A stretch of 64,000 nt of DNA from Ruminococcus sp. (GCA_017411385.1 JAFQQF010000024.1:1-64000); one strand, 5' to 3'; shown: positions 31,679 through 40,760, counted from the first letter of the stretch. Numbers and translations: made by a program. Notes: generated by a model from the sequence alone, not told the origin.

Positions 31679-31733
31679 AGAGGGCGTGTGATTGAGCAAG
31701 AAGTCAAAATTGTGCAAGAGTAGTAATTTTTTG

Positions 31734-31762
31734 TTGTGTTAATTCATAGTCTTTGTTATAAT
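31734..31762 (+). promoter_or_regulatory. Sigma-A promoter of the EF-G-like gene
   Basis: TTGTGT (31734-31739), 17-bp spacer, TATAAT (31757-31762). A leader of about 100 bases precedes the ATG at 31867. Confidence 0.7.
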
Positions 31763-31866
31763 TGTTATTAGTTACTTTAAGTATTTAGATTTTTTTGTAT
31801 AAATTGCTATTTCGCTTACAAGTAATATATAATCGTTGCCAAAAGAGGCACGAAAGGAGAATCATT

Positions 31867-33933
31867 ATGAAACAGTACACAGCAGACAAAATTTATAACA
31901 TTGCGCTTACCGGTCATAGCGGTGCAGGTAAGACAACTCTTACTGAGGCAATGCTGTTTATGACCGGAGTTATCGACCGTATGGGCAAGACAAATGACGG
32001 TAATACTGTTACAGACTTTGACCCTGAGGAAATAAAGAGAAAGGTTTCTGTTGCTCTTGCAGTTGCTCCTGTTGAGTGGAAAGACGCAAAGCTGAATATT
32101 CTTGATGCACCCGGTCTTTATGACTACATGGCAGGTTGTGTTGAGTCTATCCGTGCGGCTGACTCGGTTGCAATCGTTGTTTCCGCAAAGGGCGGTATCA
32201 ACGTTGGTACAGAGCGTGGATTTAAGTTTGCTCGTCGCGGCAAGCGTCCCAGATTCTTCGTTATTAACGGAATGTGCGACCCCAACGTGGACTATTACGC
32301 ACTTATTGATGAGCTTAAGGAGAGATACGGCTACAACGTATGCCCTGTATTTGTTCCTGTTGTAGAAGGCGGCAAGGCTACTGCATACATTGACCTTGCA
32401 AACCAGAAGGCATATACATATCAAGGCGCTAAGGCTACAGAAATTCCTATGCCTGCTTTTGATAAACTGGAAGAATACACCAACGCTATCAAGGAAGCAG
32501 TTGCTGAAACCTCTGAGGATTTGATGGATAAATTCTTCGGCGGTGAGGAGTTTACTGCTGAAGAGATGAACACAGGCATCAAGAATGCTGTTATGTCAGG
32601 CGACATCGCTCCTGTATTCTGTGTTGAAGCTATCACTCAGGCAGGTATGGATGTGCTCCTTGATTCTATAGTTAAGTTTACACCTCCTGCATCCGTTATC
32701 GGTAAGGAAATCGGCAAGGACGAAGACGGCAATGACGTTGAGATTGCAGTTGATGCAGATGCTCCTGCAGTTGCTACAATCTTCAAGACTGTTGCTGACC
32801 CCTTCGTTGGCAAGCTCTCTTACTTCAAGGTTATCGCAGGCAAGATTTCTCCCGATACTCCCCTTGTAAATGCACGCACAGGCGAGAGTGAGAGAATCTC
32901 CAAGGTTTTCCTTGTACGCGGTAAAAAGCAGATTGACGTACCCTTTGTAGGTGCAGGCGACATCGGTGCTATTCCTAAGCTTTCAGGTGCCGCAACAGGC
33001 GACACGCTCTGCTCACCAAAGAGAGTGGTTACTCTTGCAGGACCTCAGTACAACAAGCCTTCCTTCTCAATGGCTATCTTCCCCAAGAAGAGCGGTGAAG
33101 AAGACAAGGTTGCACAGGGTATTGCAAGACTTATTGAGGAAGACCCCTCCCTCGGATTCAAGTCTGATAAAGAAACAAAAGAAATGGTGCTCTCAGGTAA
33201 GGGCGACCAGCATCTTGATATAGTTGTTTGCAAGCTTAAGTCTAAGTTCAACGTTGAGGTTATCCTGAAGAAGCCCAAGGTTGCATACCGCGAGGCAATC
33301 CGCAAGAAGGTTCAGGTTCAGGGCAGACACAAGAAGCAGTCGGGCGGCAGCGGTCAGTTCGGTGACGTTTGGATTGAGTTCGAGCCTTGCGATTGCGCAG
33401 ACCTTGAGTTTGCAGAGAGAGTTGTTGGCGGTTCTGTTCCCAAGAACTTCTTCCCTGCAGTTGAAAAGGGACTTCGCGAAGCAATCCAGAAGGGCCCCCT
33501 TGCAGGTTACCCTGTTGTAGGTCTTAAGGCTACACTTTATGACGGCTCCTACCATCCCGTTGACTCCAACGAAATGGCATTTAAGATGGCAGCAAAGGTT
33601 GCTTACAAGAACGGTATGGCTATTGCCAACCCCACACTTTTGGAGCCTGTTGGTTCACTCAAGTGCACAGTTCCCGATGCAAACATGGGCGACATTATGG
33701 GTGAGGTTAACAAGCGTCGCGGCAGAGTTCTGGGTATGAGCCCCGGTGAGGATAATCAGCAGATTATCGAGGCTGAGGTTCCCATGGCAGAAATGCACGA
33801 CTTCAGTACCTATATCCGTCAGGTAACACAGGGCAGAGGCCGTTTCAGCTTTGATTTTGTTCGTTATGAGGATGCACCTGCAAACGTTGCTCAGAAGGTT
33901 ATCGAGGCCGCTAAGCAGGAAGCTGAGGATTAA
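31867..33933 (+). CDS. EF-G-like translational GTPase paralogue with degenerate G motifs
   Basis: A 688-residue protein with all EF-G domains: G domain, domain II (near 290-380), III, IV (GRHKKQSGGSGQFGDV is the domain IV entry) and V. G1 is intact (GHSGAGKTTL). Two G-domain sites are altered. G3 reads DAPGLYDY, lacking the catalytic His of DTPGH, and the G4 NKxD motif aligns without gaps to NGMC. This places it in the EF-G-like paralogue group rather than the main fusA, which is normally next to rpsG and tufA. Nucleotide selectivity and hydrolysis may be reduced. ATG 31867 has AAAGGAGA upstream; an in-frame upstream start has none. Confidence 0.9.
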   Translation: MKQYTADKIYNIALTGHSGAGKTTLTEAMLFMTGVIDRMGKTNDGNTVTDFDPEEIKRKVSVALAVAPVEWKDAKLNILDAPGLYDYMAGCVESIRAADSVAIVVSAKGGINVGTERGFKFARRGKRPRFFVINGMCDPNVDYYALIDELKERYGYNVCPVFVPVVEGGKATAYIDLANQKAYTYQGAKATEIPMPAFDKLEEYTNAIKEAVAETSEDLMDKFFGGEEFTAEEMNTGIKNAVMSGDIAPVFCVEAITQAGMDVLLDSIVKFTPPASVIGKEIGKDEDGNDVEIAVDADAPAVATIFKTVADPFVGKLSYFKVIAGKISPDTPLVNARTGESERISKVFLVRGKKQIDVPFVGAGDIGAIPKLSGAATGDTLCSPKRVVTLAGPQYNKPSFSMAIFPKKSGEEDKVAQGIARLIEEDPSLGFKSDKETKEMVLSGKGDQHLDIVVCKLKSKFNVEVILKKPKVAYREAIRKKVQVQGRHKKQSGGSGQFGDVWIEFEPCDCADLEFAERVVGGSVPKNFFPAVEKGLREAIQKGPLAGYPVVGLKATLYDGSYHPVDSNEMAFKMAAKVAYKNGMAIANPTLLEPVGSLKCTVPDANMGDIMGEVNKRRGRVLGMSPGEDNQQIIEAEVPMAEMHDFSTYIRQVTQGRGRFSFDFVRYEDAPANVAQKVIEAAKQEAED

Positions 33934-33948
33934 TTTGAATTTCACAAT

Positions 33949-34035
33949 GCAAGCCTGTTACGGCAATATGACAGGCTTGCGATTCTCCTATAAAGAAACC
34001 ACCGCAGATTAATTTCTGCGGTGGCTTCTTTTTAT
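33949..34035. terminator. Double terminator between the EF-G-like and LRR genes
   Basis: First stem GCAAGCCTGT/ACAGGCTTGC (33949-33958 with 33971-33980). Second stem AAGAAACCACCGCAG/CTGCGGTGGCTTCTT (33993-34007 with 34016-34030), flanked by T and A runs, so it can serve both converging genes. Confidence 0.85.
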
Positions 34036-34051
34036 ATTGATTTGTATTTAC

Positions 34052-35488
34052 TTAGAAAATCATACCTGCAATGAACTTCTGAATAGCTGTTGCATCCTTA
34101 ACGGTGATTTTTGTGTCGCCGTCGTACTCGGCAAGTATCATACCCTCAACAGAGAGCTTAGTAAGATCTGCAACGTGCTTCTGGATTGCGGTTGCATCCT
34201 TGATGTTAACATTGCCGTCTGTGTTAGCGTCACCCTTTTCAAACTTAGAAGCGGTTGGGGGCTCCTCGGTAGGTGTCTGTGTGGGTGCGTTTGTGGGTAC
34301 AACTGTGGGAGCTGCTGTGGGAGCATCTGTAGGCTCTACAGTAGGTGCAACTGTGGGAGCGTTAGTAGGAGCATCTGTAGGCTCTGCAGTAGGTGCAACT
34401 GTGGGAGCGTTAGTGGGAGCTTCTGTAGGCTCTTGTGTAGGAGCTTCTGTAGGTGCCTGTGTGGGTGCCTCGGTAGGCTCCTCGGTGGGTCCCTCAGAGG
34501 GAGTAGCTGTGTAAGTTATTCCGTTTGCTGATGCATACTCATATCCTGCAGTACCCTCAACACAGATGATTTCAAAGTCTTCAACTAAAACGTAATCCCA
34601 AAGACCATCATCCCAAGCATAGCCAATGGCATAATCACCGATTTCTGTAACTGATGCTGGAATTGACACATTAGTCAAAGCACAGGACTCAAATGCACCT
34701 GCCTTGATTGTTTCAACACCTTCGCCTAAGGAAAGAGTTGAAAGGAGAGGGCAGGAACGGAAAGCACATTCGCCGATAGTTTTTACCGTGTCGGGAATAG
34801 TAACCTTCTTAAGGTTCGGGCACATAAAGAAGGAAAAATCAGCAAGCTCTTCAACGCCTTCGGGAATAATAATCTCAGAAATACCCATGTATGCAAAGGC
34901 GTACTCACCGATTGACTTGAGGGTGGAGGGGAGAGTAAGTGAAGTCAGGTGGTTTACAGTCTGGAAAGCCATATCCTCGATAACCTCAACACCCTCGGGA
35001 ACAACAATTTCTTCAAGTCGTGTGCAGTCGTGGAAACAGCTGTTGGAAATAGCTTTTATTCCCTTTGAAAGGGTGAGTGTTTCAAGGTATATACAGCCGT
35101 TAAAAGCGGAATCACCCAGAGTTTTAACCGAGTCGGACATCTCGATGCCTCTGATGTGCGAGCCTGCAAAGGCACGGTTGCCTATGTATTCAATGCCTTC
35201 GGGAAGCACAACGAAAACTCTGCTTTTGTTCTGGTAAAAGGCTTTGTCGCCGATACCTACAACAGGGGAGCCGCCGAGAGTTTCGGGGATGTTCAGGTAT
35301 ACGGGGATTAATTGTCCGTCTTCATCTTTTTCTACCTGAATAAATCCTGTGTAGGCTGTAATCTCAACGCCGCCGTCAACTTCTTTGTAGGTGTAATCAC
35401 CATCAGTTGCAAACACGGTGCCTGTGGAGAATACGCACATACTTATAAGCATAAGGCATACTGTCAGAAGAGAAATAAATCTTTTCAT
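34052..35488 (-). CDS. Secreted BspA-type leucine-rich-repeat protein with PT linker and dockerin
   Basis: A 478-residue surface or secreted protein. A signal peptide (MKRFISLLTVCLMLISMCVFS) is followed by about nine BspA-type LRR units (about 75-310; pattern IPEGVEVIEDMAF, SLTLPSTLKSIGEYAF), used in adhesion or binding. A Pro/Thr/Glu/Ala linker (about 335-410) and a type I dockerin follow: GDANTDGNVNIKDATAIQKH and EYDGDTKITVKDATAIQKF are the two calcium-binding F-hand repeats. Dockerins bind cohesins, so the protein may be displayed on a cellulosome-like scaffold; no cohesin gene is in this window. ATG 35488 is preferred because the upstream ATG overlaps the AAGGA site. Confidence 0.93.
   Translation of the reverse strand: MKRFISLLTVCLMLISMCVFSTGTVFATDGDYTYKEVDGGVEITAYTGFIQVEKDEDGQLIPVYLNIPETLGGSPVVGIGDKAFYQNKSRVFVVLPEGIEYIGNRAFAGSHIRGIEMSDSVKTLGDSAFNGCIYLETLTLSKGIKAISNSCFHDCTRLEEIVVPEGVEVIEDMAFQTVNHLTSLTLPSTLKSIGEYAFAYMGISEIIIPEGVEELADFSFFMCPNLKKVTIPDTVKTIGECAFRSCPLLSTLSLGEGVETIKAGAFESCALTNVSIPASVTEIGDYAIGYAWDDGLWDYVLVEDFEIICVEGTAGYEYASANGITYTATPSEGPTEEPTEAPTQAPTEAPTQEPTEAPTNAPTVAPTAEPTDAPTNAPTVAPTVEPTDAPTAAPTVVPTNAPTQTPTEEPPTASKFEKGDANTDGNVNIKDATAIQKHVADLTKLSVEGMILAEYDGDTKITVKDATAIQKFIAGMIF
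34320..34415. repeat. 48-bp tandem duplication in the PT-linker coding region
   Basis: Two adjacent 48-bp units (34320-34367 and 34368-34415) differ at two positions and encode 16 residues each. They sit in a longer minisatellite-like stretch (about 34250-34500) that codes for xPTxAPT repeats. Confidence 0.85.
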
Positions 35489-35724
35489 TAAAAACCACAT
35501 CCTTGTAATTTTCTATATATAATAGTATAATATATGAGTGAATTTTCGTCAATGAAATTTACATAGAATTCACATTTTTTTAGTATTTATAGTGTATAAT
35601 ATAAAATATCCTGAGGAAACAGGAAAATTCAGGCAAAAAAGGTTTGAATTTTTCTGCACTTTTATATATACTGAGATAGTAAAAGTATACTGTAAGGTTT
35701 AATATAATTTCATCGGAAGGTGGT

Positions 35725-36885
35725 ATGGCTTTGACAACGGAAAGAAAAAGAAAATTTATAATCGACATTGTATTCATTGCTCTGATTCTCGGGGTTGTTT
35801 ACTTTGTGATGGAGTACCTTTCTGTGTGGGTGCTGCCCTTTATCATTGGCTTGCTTGTGGCAATAATTCTGCAGAAGCCTGTGGCATACCTCACAGAAAA
35901 AACAAGGGGAGGCAGAGGCTTCTGGTCTTGCCTTCTGGTGCTTGTGGTGCTGTGTGCCTTGTTTGCTGTTGTGGGACTCCTTGCTTGGGGGCTTTATGAA
36001 GAGGCTCCCGGCTTTGCCAAGTGGCTCACGGGCTTGGTACCTGACATAAAGCACACCTTTGACAAGGTAACGGTTTGGTTTTCTGCAATCACCAAAATGC
36101 TCCCTGCAGGTGTGGGCTCTGCTCTTGAAAGTGCCCCCGGCAACATTATAGGTGCTGTAGTCAGCGGTGTTACAGGGCTTGTTACTATGGTTTCCAAGAA
36201 GATTATCACAGACGGCCCCGGACTTCTGATTTCCTGTGTGTTCTCTGTGGTGGCTTCCTGCTACATCACAAAGGATTACCGCAAGATTGTGAACTTTGTA
36301 ATCTGCCAGCTTTCAGAGAAAAAAGCAAAGCTTGTTGTCAGCATAAAACAGCTTTTCGTTACCAATATTCTCAAGATGCTGCGTGGCTACATCATTATTA
36401 TGTTCATCACATACATTGAGCTGTTTATTGCTCTTCTGATTCTCAGGGTGGACTATGCGGCTATTGTTGCGGCACTCATTGCTGTGCTTGATATTATGCC
36501 TGTTGTAGGCACAGGCACCGTGCTTCTGCCTTGGTGTGTAATCAGCCTGCTTATGGGCAACTTCGGATTAGGCTTGGGTGTTCTTTTAACATACATTGCC
36601 ATTACCGTTATCCGCAATATTATCGAGCCCAAGATTATCGGTCAGCAGGTGGGACTGCCTCCCATTGTGACCTTGATTGCCATGTATGTTGGCTTGAAGC
36701 TCTTTGGTGTGCTTGGTATGATGCTCCTGCCTGTTTCAATCATCATTATTGTGAAGCTTCAGGAAAACGGCATTATCCATATCTGGAACACACCAAAAAA
36801 TCCCGTGGAGGAAAGACCCGGCAGGATTGCTTCGGCAAAGCTTGCATTCAGAAACAAAATGACTCCCAAAAAGAAAAGACAATAA
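35725..36885 (+). CDS. AI-2E family (TqsA/YtvI-like) permease
   Basis: A 386-residue polytopic membrane protein of the AI-2E/UPF0118 family. About eight TM helices: paired N-terminal helices, a periplasmic segment (about 95-150), then the characteristic C-terminal block GYIIIMFITYIELFIALLIL, LIAVLDIMPVVGTGTVLLPW and NIIEPKIIGQQVGLPPIVTL. The family includes YtvI, a sporulation membrane protein, and putative autoinducer exporters; the substrate here is unknown. luxS is nearby (38394) but in another transcription unit, so no functional link is claimed. The terminator is at 36898-36928. Confidence 0.9.
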   Translation: MALTTERKRKFIIDIVFIALILGVVYFVMEYLSVWVLPFIIGLLVAIILQKPVAYLTEKTRGGRGFWSCLLVLVVLCALFAVVGLLAWGLYEEAPGFAKWLTGLVPDIKHTFDKVTVWFSAITKMLPAGVGSALESAPGNIIGAVVSGVTGLVTMVSKKIITDGPGLLISCVFSVVASCYITKDYRKIVNFVICQLSEKKAKLVVSIKQLFVTNILKMLRGYIIIMFITYIELFIALLILRVDYAAIVAALIAVLDIMPVVGTGTVLLPWCVISLLMGNFGLGLGVLLTYIAITVIRNIIEPKIIGQQVGLPPIVTLIAMYVGLKLFGVLGMMLLPVSIIIIVKLQENGIIHIWNTPKNPVEERPGRIASAKLAFRNKMTPKKKRQ

Positions 36886-36897
36886 AAGACACAATAA

Positions 36898-36928
36898 AAA
36901 GCCGTTCCGATTTACGCGGAACGGCTTT
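36898..36928. terminator. Terminator after the AI-2E family gene
   Basis: A perfect 12-bp stem AAAGCCGTTCCG/CGGAACGGCTTT between converging genes. The A-run on its left suits the minus-strand gene; the + strand T-run is only three bases. Confidence 0.75.
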
Positions 36929-36949
36929 GATATTATCCTTGAGTTAAAA

Positions 36950-37195
36950 TCAGAACTGATTTTCTGTTGCAAGGCGTACAACCTTTTTGAGCCTTATAAG
37001 CGGGTCTTCTATGCTGGCAGAAGAGTCGTACTCCAAGAGCTTCGGAGGAATGTTTGATGCACTGCAAAGGGTCTGCATACGCATATCTATATTGTTGTTT
37101 TTTACAAGGGCAAAAAGCTCTGATATGGTGGAGCAACGGTCTACTTCTTTGAGCAAATCTTCTTTGGATTTTCTGCCTGAGTTATCTGTGCACAT
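36950..37195 (-). CDS. Small protein of unknown function
   Basis: An 81-residue soluble protein, probably helical (DLLKEVDRCSTISELFALVK, PLIRLKKVVRLATENQF), with no recognised domain. The start is ATG 37195 with AAAGGAGG upstream; a TTG upstream overlaps that site. It is transcribed alone on the minus strand between two plus-strand genes. The good ribosome site and lack of competing frames support a real gene. Confidence 0.65.
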   Translation of the reverse strand: MCTDNSGRKSKEDLLKEVDRCSTISELFALVKNNNIDMRMQTLCSASNIPPKLLEYDSSASIEDPLIRLKKVVRLATENQF

Positions 37196-37363
37196 ACATA
37201 TTCCTCCTTTCAAAAAAACTTTTCCGTATTTTAATTATACAATATAGAAGGGAAGTATTTCAAGTATCAGGCTTCATATTTACACGGCACAAATTTTATG
37301 ATATTCTATATTTATTGCACAGTCGAAGCTTGACTCGTTGTGCTCAAAAAGGGTGGAATTTGT

Positions 37364-38383
37364 ATGAAAACAGAATTTTTGACAGAAGAAAAAGGGGAGC
37401 AGACGGCTCCCTATGAAAATCCCGATAAACCTCAACAGGGAAAAAGAAAGAAGAGTCCTGTGTACTATTTGAAGGCTTGGTTTAATCCTGCCGTGATGGT
37501 TTTGCTCATACTTTCTCTGGTGCTTTCCGTAGTTACCTGCGTGCAGGGAGCGAAGCTTCGAAACCACAAGGAAATCCACAGGGCAATCTATGACAAATCT
37601 CAGAAAGTGGAGCTTGCAGGCAAAACCGACAGAGTACCTCTTTGGGATTATTCTTTGGGAGAAATTGCAATCCCCGCCTTTGAGGGTGTGCCCCTGTGCA
37701 CCTATAAGAACGAAAATTTTGTTACCGACGAAAAGGGATATATGCACTATTACGATGACGGGGAGCTTTGCTCTTACGTGGGTGTTGACGTGTCCGACTT
37801 CAACGGCTACATTGACTGGCAGGCGGTGAAGGCTTCGGGAGTTGACTTTGCAATGCTTCGTATTGGTGGCAGAGGCTACGGCGAAGCAGGCAATCTGTAT
37901 GACGATACATATCTCAGAGATAATCTTCGCCGTGCAAAGCAGGCAGGACTTGATGTGGGTGCTTACTTCTTCTCACAGGCGGTAACCGCCGAGGAGGCAG
38001 AAGAGGAGGCGGAGTATGCCTTGTCACTTCTCAAAGGTACATCCCTTGATTATCCCCTTGCCTTTGACTGGGAGCTTATCGGAGGCGACGAGGGCGCCAG
38101 AACGGATAATATTTCCCCCGAGGTGCTGACACAATGTGCCCGTGCTTTCTGCGATAAAATAAAAAAAGCAGGTTACACTCCTGCGTTATATACAGGCTCT
38201 CAGCTCGCATACTATAAGTATGACCTAAGTCAGCTCTCGGATGTTGATATCTGGTATGCATTCTACAATGATACTCCTGATTTCTATTATAACTACACTA
38301 TCTGGCAGTATTCGAGCGCAGGTACGGTAGAAGGAATTGAAGGTAACGTTGATTTGAATATCTGTTTCAAAAATTATAAGTGA
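37364..38383 (+). CDS. Membrane-anchored GH25 lysozyme-like muramidase
   Basis: A 339-residue protein: a cytoplasmic Lys-rich head, one TM helix (NPAVMVLLILSLVLSVVTCV, about 43-62), a spacer with a short LysM-unrelated segment, and a C-terminal GH25 domain (about 140-335). The domain shows GVDVSDFNGYIDWQAVK (first catalytic Asp), YPLAFDWELIG (D and E of the active site), SQLAYY and WQYSSAG. GH25 enzymes cut the N-acetylmuramic acid beta-1,4 bond in peptidoglycan. As an anchored enzyme it probably remodels the cell's own wall. luxS starts ten bases after its stop, so the two may be co-transcribed. Confidence 0.9.
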   Translation: MKTEFLTEEKGEQTAPYENPDKPQQGKRKKSPVYYLKAWFNPAVMVLLILSLVLSVVTCVQGAKLRNHKEIHRAIYDKSQKVELAGKTDRVPLWDYSLGEIAIPAFEGVPLCTYKNENFVTDEKGYMHYYDDGELCSYVGVDVSDFNGYIDWQAVKASGVDFAMLRIGGRGYGEAGNLYDDTYLRDNLRRAKQAGLDVGAYFFSQAVTAEEAEEEAEYALSLLKGTSLDYPLAFDWELIGGDEGARTDNISPEVLTQCARAFCDKIKKAGYTPALYTGSQLAYYKYDLSQLSDVDIWYAFYNDTPDFYYNYTIWQYSSAGTVEGIEGNVDLNICFKNYK

Positions 38384-38393
38384 GGTAATTAAT

Positions 38394-38852
38394 ATGGAAA
38401 AAATCGCAAGCTTTACAGTAGACCACGACATTCTGGAGAAGGGCATCTATGTATCCCGTATTGACGGCGATATTACAACCTACGATTTGAGATTTATTAA
38501 GCCCAACACACCCCCTTTCCTTGAAAATGCGGCACTTCACACCATTGAGCATCTGTTTGCAACCTATATGAGAAACAGTGCGTTCGGAAGTAACATTGTT
38601 TATTTCGGACCTATGGGCTGCAGAACAGGCTTTTATCTTATTGTCCGTGATTTGTCAAACAAGGACACTCTGGCACTTATCAAAGACACTCTCAAAAAGG
38701 CGATTTCTCACACAGGAGATATCCCCGGCAACAGCAAAAAAGAGTGCGGAAACTACCTTGACCACGATATGGAGGGTGCAAAAGTACAGATGCAGGAATA
38801 CCTTGAGGTAGTCAAGGATTGGACTATTTACGATTTGCAGTATAAGAATTAA
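38394..38852 (+). CDS. luxS: S-ribosylhomocysteine lyase LuxS
   Basis: A 152-residue enzyme of the activated methyl cycle that cleaves S-ribosylhomocysteine to homocysteine and DPD, the precursor of autoinducer-2. Metal ligands HTIEH (about 50-54) and the later Cys in KKECGNYLDHD, as well as GPMGCRTGFYL with the catalytic Cys, are present. Full length. GTGAGG precedes the ATG. It follows a lysozyme gene rather than the more usual mtn or metabolic neighbours. Confidence 0.96.
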   Translation: MEKIASFTVDHDILEKGIYVSRIDGDITTYDLRFIKPNTPPFLENAALHTIEHLFATYMRNSAFGSNIVYFGPMGCRTGFYLIVRDLSNKDTLALIKDTLKKAISHTGDIPGNSKKECGNYLDHDMEGAKVQMQEYLEVVKDWTIYDLQYKN

Positions 38853-38925
38853 TCGTCAAAATACACAAAAATGCACACAAGACTTTGTGCATCGTGGCAA
38901 ATGCTCCGAAAATTTGTCTTAGAGG

Positions 38926-38954
38926 TTGTTTTTTTATCTTTTCTTCGGTATAAT
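38926..38954 (+). promoter_or_regulatory. Sigma-A promoter of the G5-M23 gene
   Basis: TTGTTT (38926-38931), 17-bp spacer, TATAAT (38949-38954), with a leader of about 115 bases. Confidence 0.7.
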
Positions 38955-39075
38955 GACAAAGGTTGTTAAAATGGTTACGAGTTTGTAACTATTGTAACAA
39001 TTCTTTTTCCAAAGGAACCGAAAAGGAAACACAGAGGTTTTCTGTGCGAAATTAAAGAACCAAGGAGACATTTGT

Positions 39076-40536
39076 TTGGGTACAAAGTTTATAAGCGTTG
39101 AGGGCTTTTCTGAAATCAAAGCAATCGACAAAAAGAACAATGGAAACCAAAAAGTTAATATGACCACTTCTCAGAAGGCTCTCAGATTTATAAAGAGAAT
39201 TCCTGCTGAGATTAAAAAAGACGCAAAAATTATCAGAAAGAAGATTGGTGACATCACCTGGTCCACTCTTACTCCTGCAAAGTTTTTCAGGGGTATCAGA
39301 AAATTCCACATCAAATCTTCTTACTTTGAGTTTATGAGAAGCCCCAAGGGCATTGCTACTGCTTTGGCTCCTGTTGCGGCAGCTCTTATGCTTGTGCTTA
39401 CCGTTTGCTTCTGGACTTGCTCTGACAAGCCCCTTAAGGTAAACGTTGACGGCAAGTGCATTGCAACTATTGAAAACGACAAGGTGCTCACTCAGGCTTC
39501 TGCTCAGATGCACAGTGCTCTTTCGGGTACCGACACCAACGAGTTTGCTACCACCCCTGTTATTCAGGTATCTTTCCCCACACTTGCAAGTGTTGACAAG
39601 TCCACTGCCGCTGATGTTTACGAAAAGCTGGTTGACTGCAACGAGGCTGTTGTGTCTAATGCAGGCGGACTTTACGTAGACGGCGTGTTCTACGGCGCCG
39701 CTGAGGATGCACAGGCACTTTCCTCCGCGCTGACAGACATTCTGACTCAGGCAAAGGCAAAGTATGACAACACAACAACCACAACCTTCAACAACGATGT
39801 TCAGGTTGTTACCGATGTGTATGCAAAGGACTCTGTAAAGTCCGTTGAAGAGATTATCGAGAGTGCAAGACAGAGCTTCTCCATAAGACTCGAAACAGAC
39901 CTTGCAATTGATTACGACAAGTACTATACAACAGTTTACGAGTATGACGACTCACAGCTCGATACATACGAGGAAGTTCTGGCAGAGGGCGAGATGGGCT
40001 CACAGAAGGTGTTCTACCGTCTTGTGTATGTTGACGGTGTTCAGACTGATGCAGTTGTAAAGAGCACGGTTGTTACCAAAGAGCCTGTTGACAGAGTTGT
40101 TCTGGTAGGTACAAAGCAAAGCTACACAGGCACAGGTGATTTCACATGGCCTGTACCCTATACAGGTAACATCACAAGCACCTTCCAGCATCGCTGGGGT
40201 AAGTTCCACTACGGCATCGACATTTCTTGGAACGGCATTTACGGACAGGATATTGTTGCTTCCGACTCAGGTACAGTTACCTATGCAGGCTGGGATAACT
40301 CCGGCTACGGCTACTGCGTGATTATCGACCACGGCAACGGCTTCGAAACAATGTACGCACACTGCTGTGACGTGTATGTTTCCACAGGCGAAAAGGTCTT
40401 AAAGGGCGATGTGATTGCAGGTGTAGGCTCCACAGGCTACTCCACAGGCGACCACCTCCACTTTGAGATTATCGACAACGGAGTTAAGGTTGACCCCGAA
40501 ATTTACGTAAAAGGCACAAGCTATATAGACGGCTAA
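39076..40536 (+). CDS. Membrane-anchored M23 peptidase with G5 domain
   Basis: A 486-residue protein. A long basic cytoplasmic head (about 1-95), a TM helix (ALAPVAAALMLVLTVCFWTC), an extracellular helical/beta region, a G5-like domain (YEEVLAEGEMGSQKVFYRLV, ending ...VDRVVLVGTK) and a C-terminal M23 domain: HYGIDIS and HLHFEI with GYGYCVIIDHGNGFETMYAH. Such proteins cut peptide cross-links in peptidoglycan, and G5 domains bind wall or sugar ligands. The start is TTG 39076 with AAGGAG eight bases upstream. A strong terminator follows (40542-40570). Confidence 0.92.
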   Translation: MGTKFISVEGFSEIKAIDKKNNGNQKVNMTTSQKALRFIKRIPAEIKKDAKIIRKKIGDITWSTLTPAKFFRGIRKFHIKSSYFEFMRSPKGIATALAPVAAALMLVLTVCFWTCSDKPLKVNVDGKCIATIENDKVLTQASAQMHSALSGTDTNEFATTPVIQVSFPTLASVDKSTAADVYEKLVDCNEAVVSNAGGLYVDGVFYGAAEDAQALSSALTDILTQAKAKYDNTTTTTFNNDVQVVTDVYAKDSVKSVEEIIESARQSFSIRLETDLAIDYDKYYTTVYEYDDSQLDTYEEVLAEGEMGSQKVFYRLVYVDGVQTDAVVKSTVVTKEPVDRVVLVGTKQSYTGTGDFTWPVPYTGNITSTFQHRWGKFHYGIDISWNGIYGQDIVASDSGTVTYAGWDNSGYGYCVIIDHGNGFETMYAHCCDVYVSTGEKVLKGDVIAGVGSTGYSTGDHLHFEIIDNGVKVDPEIYVKGTSYIDG

Positions 40537-40541
40537 AGCTA

Positions 40542-40575
40542 AGGCACTCTTCGTTTTTGGAAGAGTGCCTTTTTG
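40542..40575 (+). terminator. Terminator of the G5-M23 gene
   Basis: AGGCACTCTT/AAGAGTGCCT (40542-40551 with 40561-40570) followed by TTTTT. Confidence 0.9.
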
Positions 40576-40577
40576 GT

Positions 40578-40760
40578 TTATTTGAACATATATGAAGCGG
40601 TGTCCATCATACTGCCTACTTCTCTGAGGGCACGGTTGGCTTTTTTCTTAAGAGTTTTTTTGTTGCTTTTAATCATTTTTGAGCCGACGTACCCTGCCGC
40701 CATACCTGCGGCAACGCCCAGAGCTACGTTCTTCATAGTGTTCATTGTGCCTGTCGCCAT
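40578..40760 (-). CDS. Small Gly/Ala-rich membrane-associated protein
   Basis: A 60-residue protein with a Gly/Ala-rich helix (NVALGVAAGMAAGYVGSKMI) followed by a strongly basic stretch (KSNKKTLKKKANRALREVG). It resembles YtxH-like small stress or envelope proteins, but no family can be assigned. GGGAGG is seven bases before the ATG, which supports a real gene. It is antisense-oriented between two plus-strand genes. Confidence 0.7.
   Translation of the reverse strand: MATGTMNTMKNVALGVAAGMAAGYVGSKMIKSNKKTLKKKANRALREVGSMMDTASYMFK

Noticed and set aside
34037-34531. Gly/Cys-rich and Val/Gly-rich plus-strand frames opposite the PT linkers here and at 53664-54049
   Set aside because: They are the reverse reading of PT-repeat minisatellite DNA inside real minus-strand genes.
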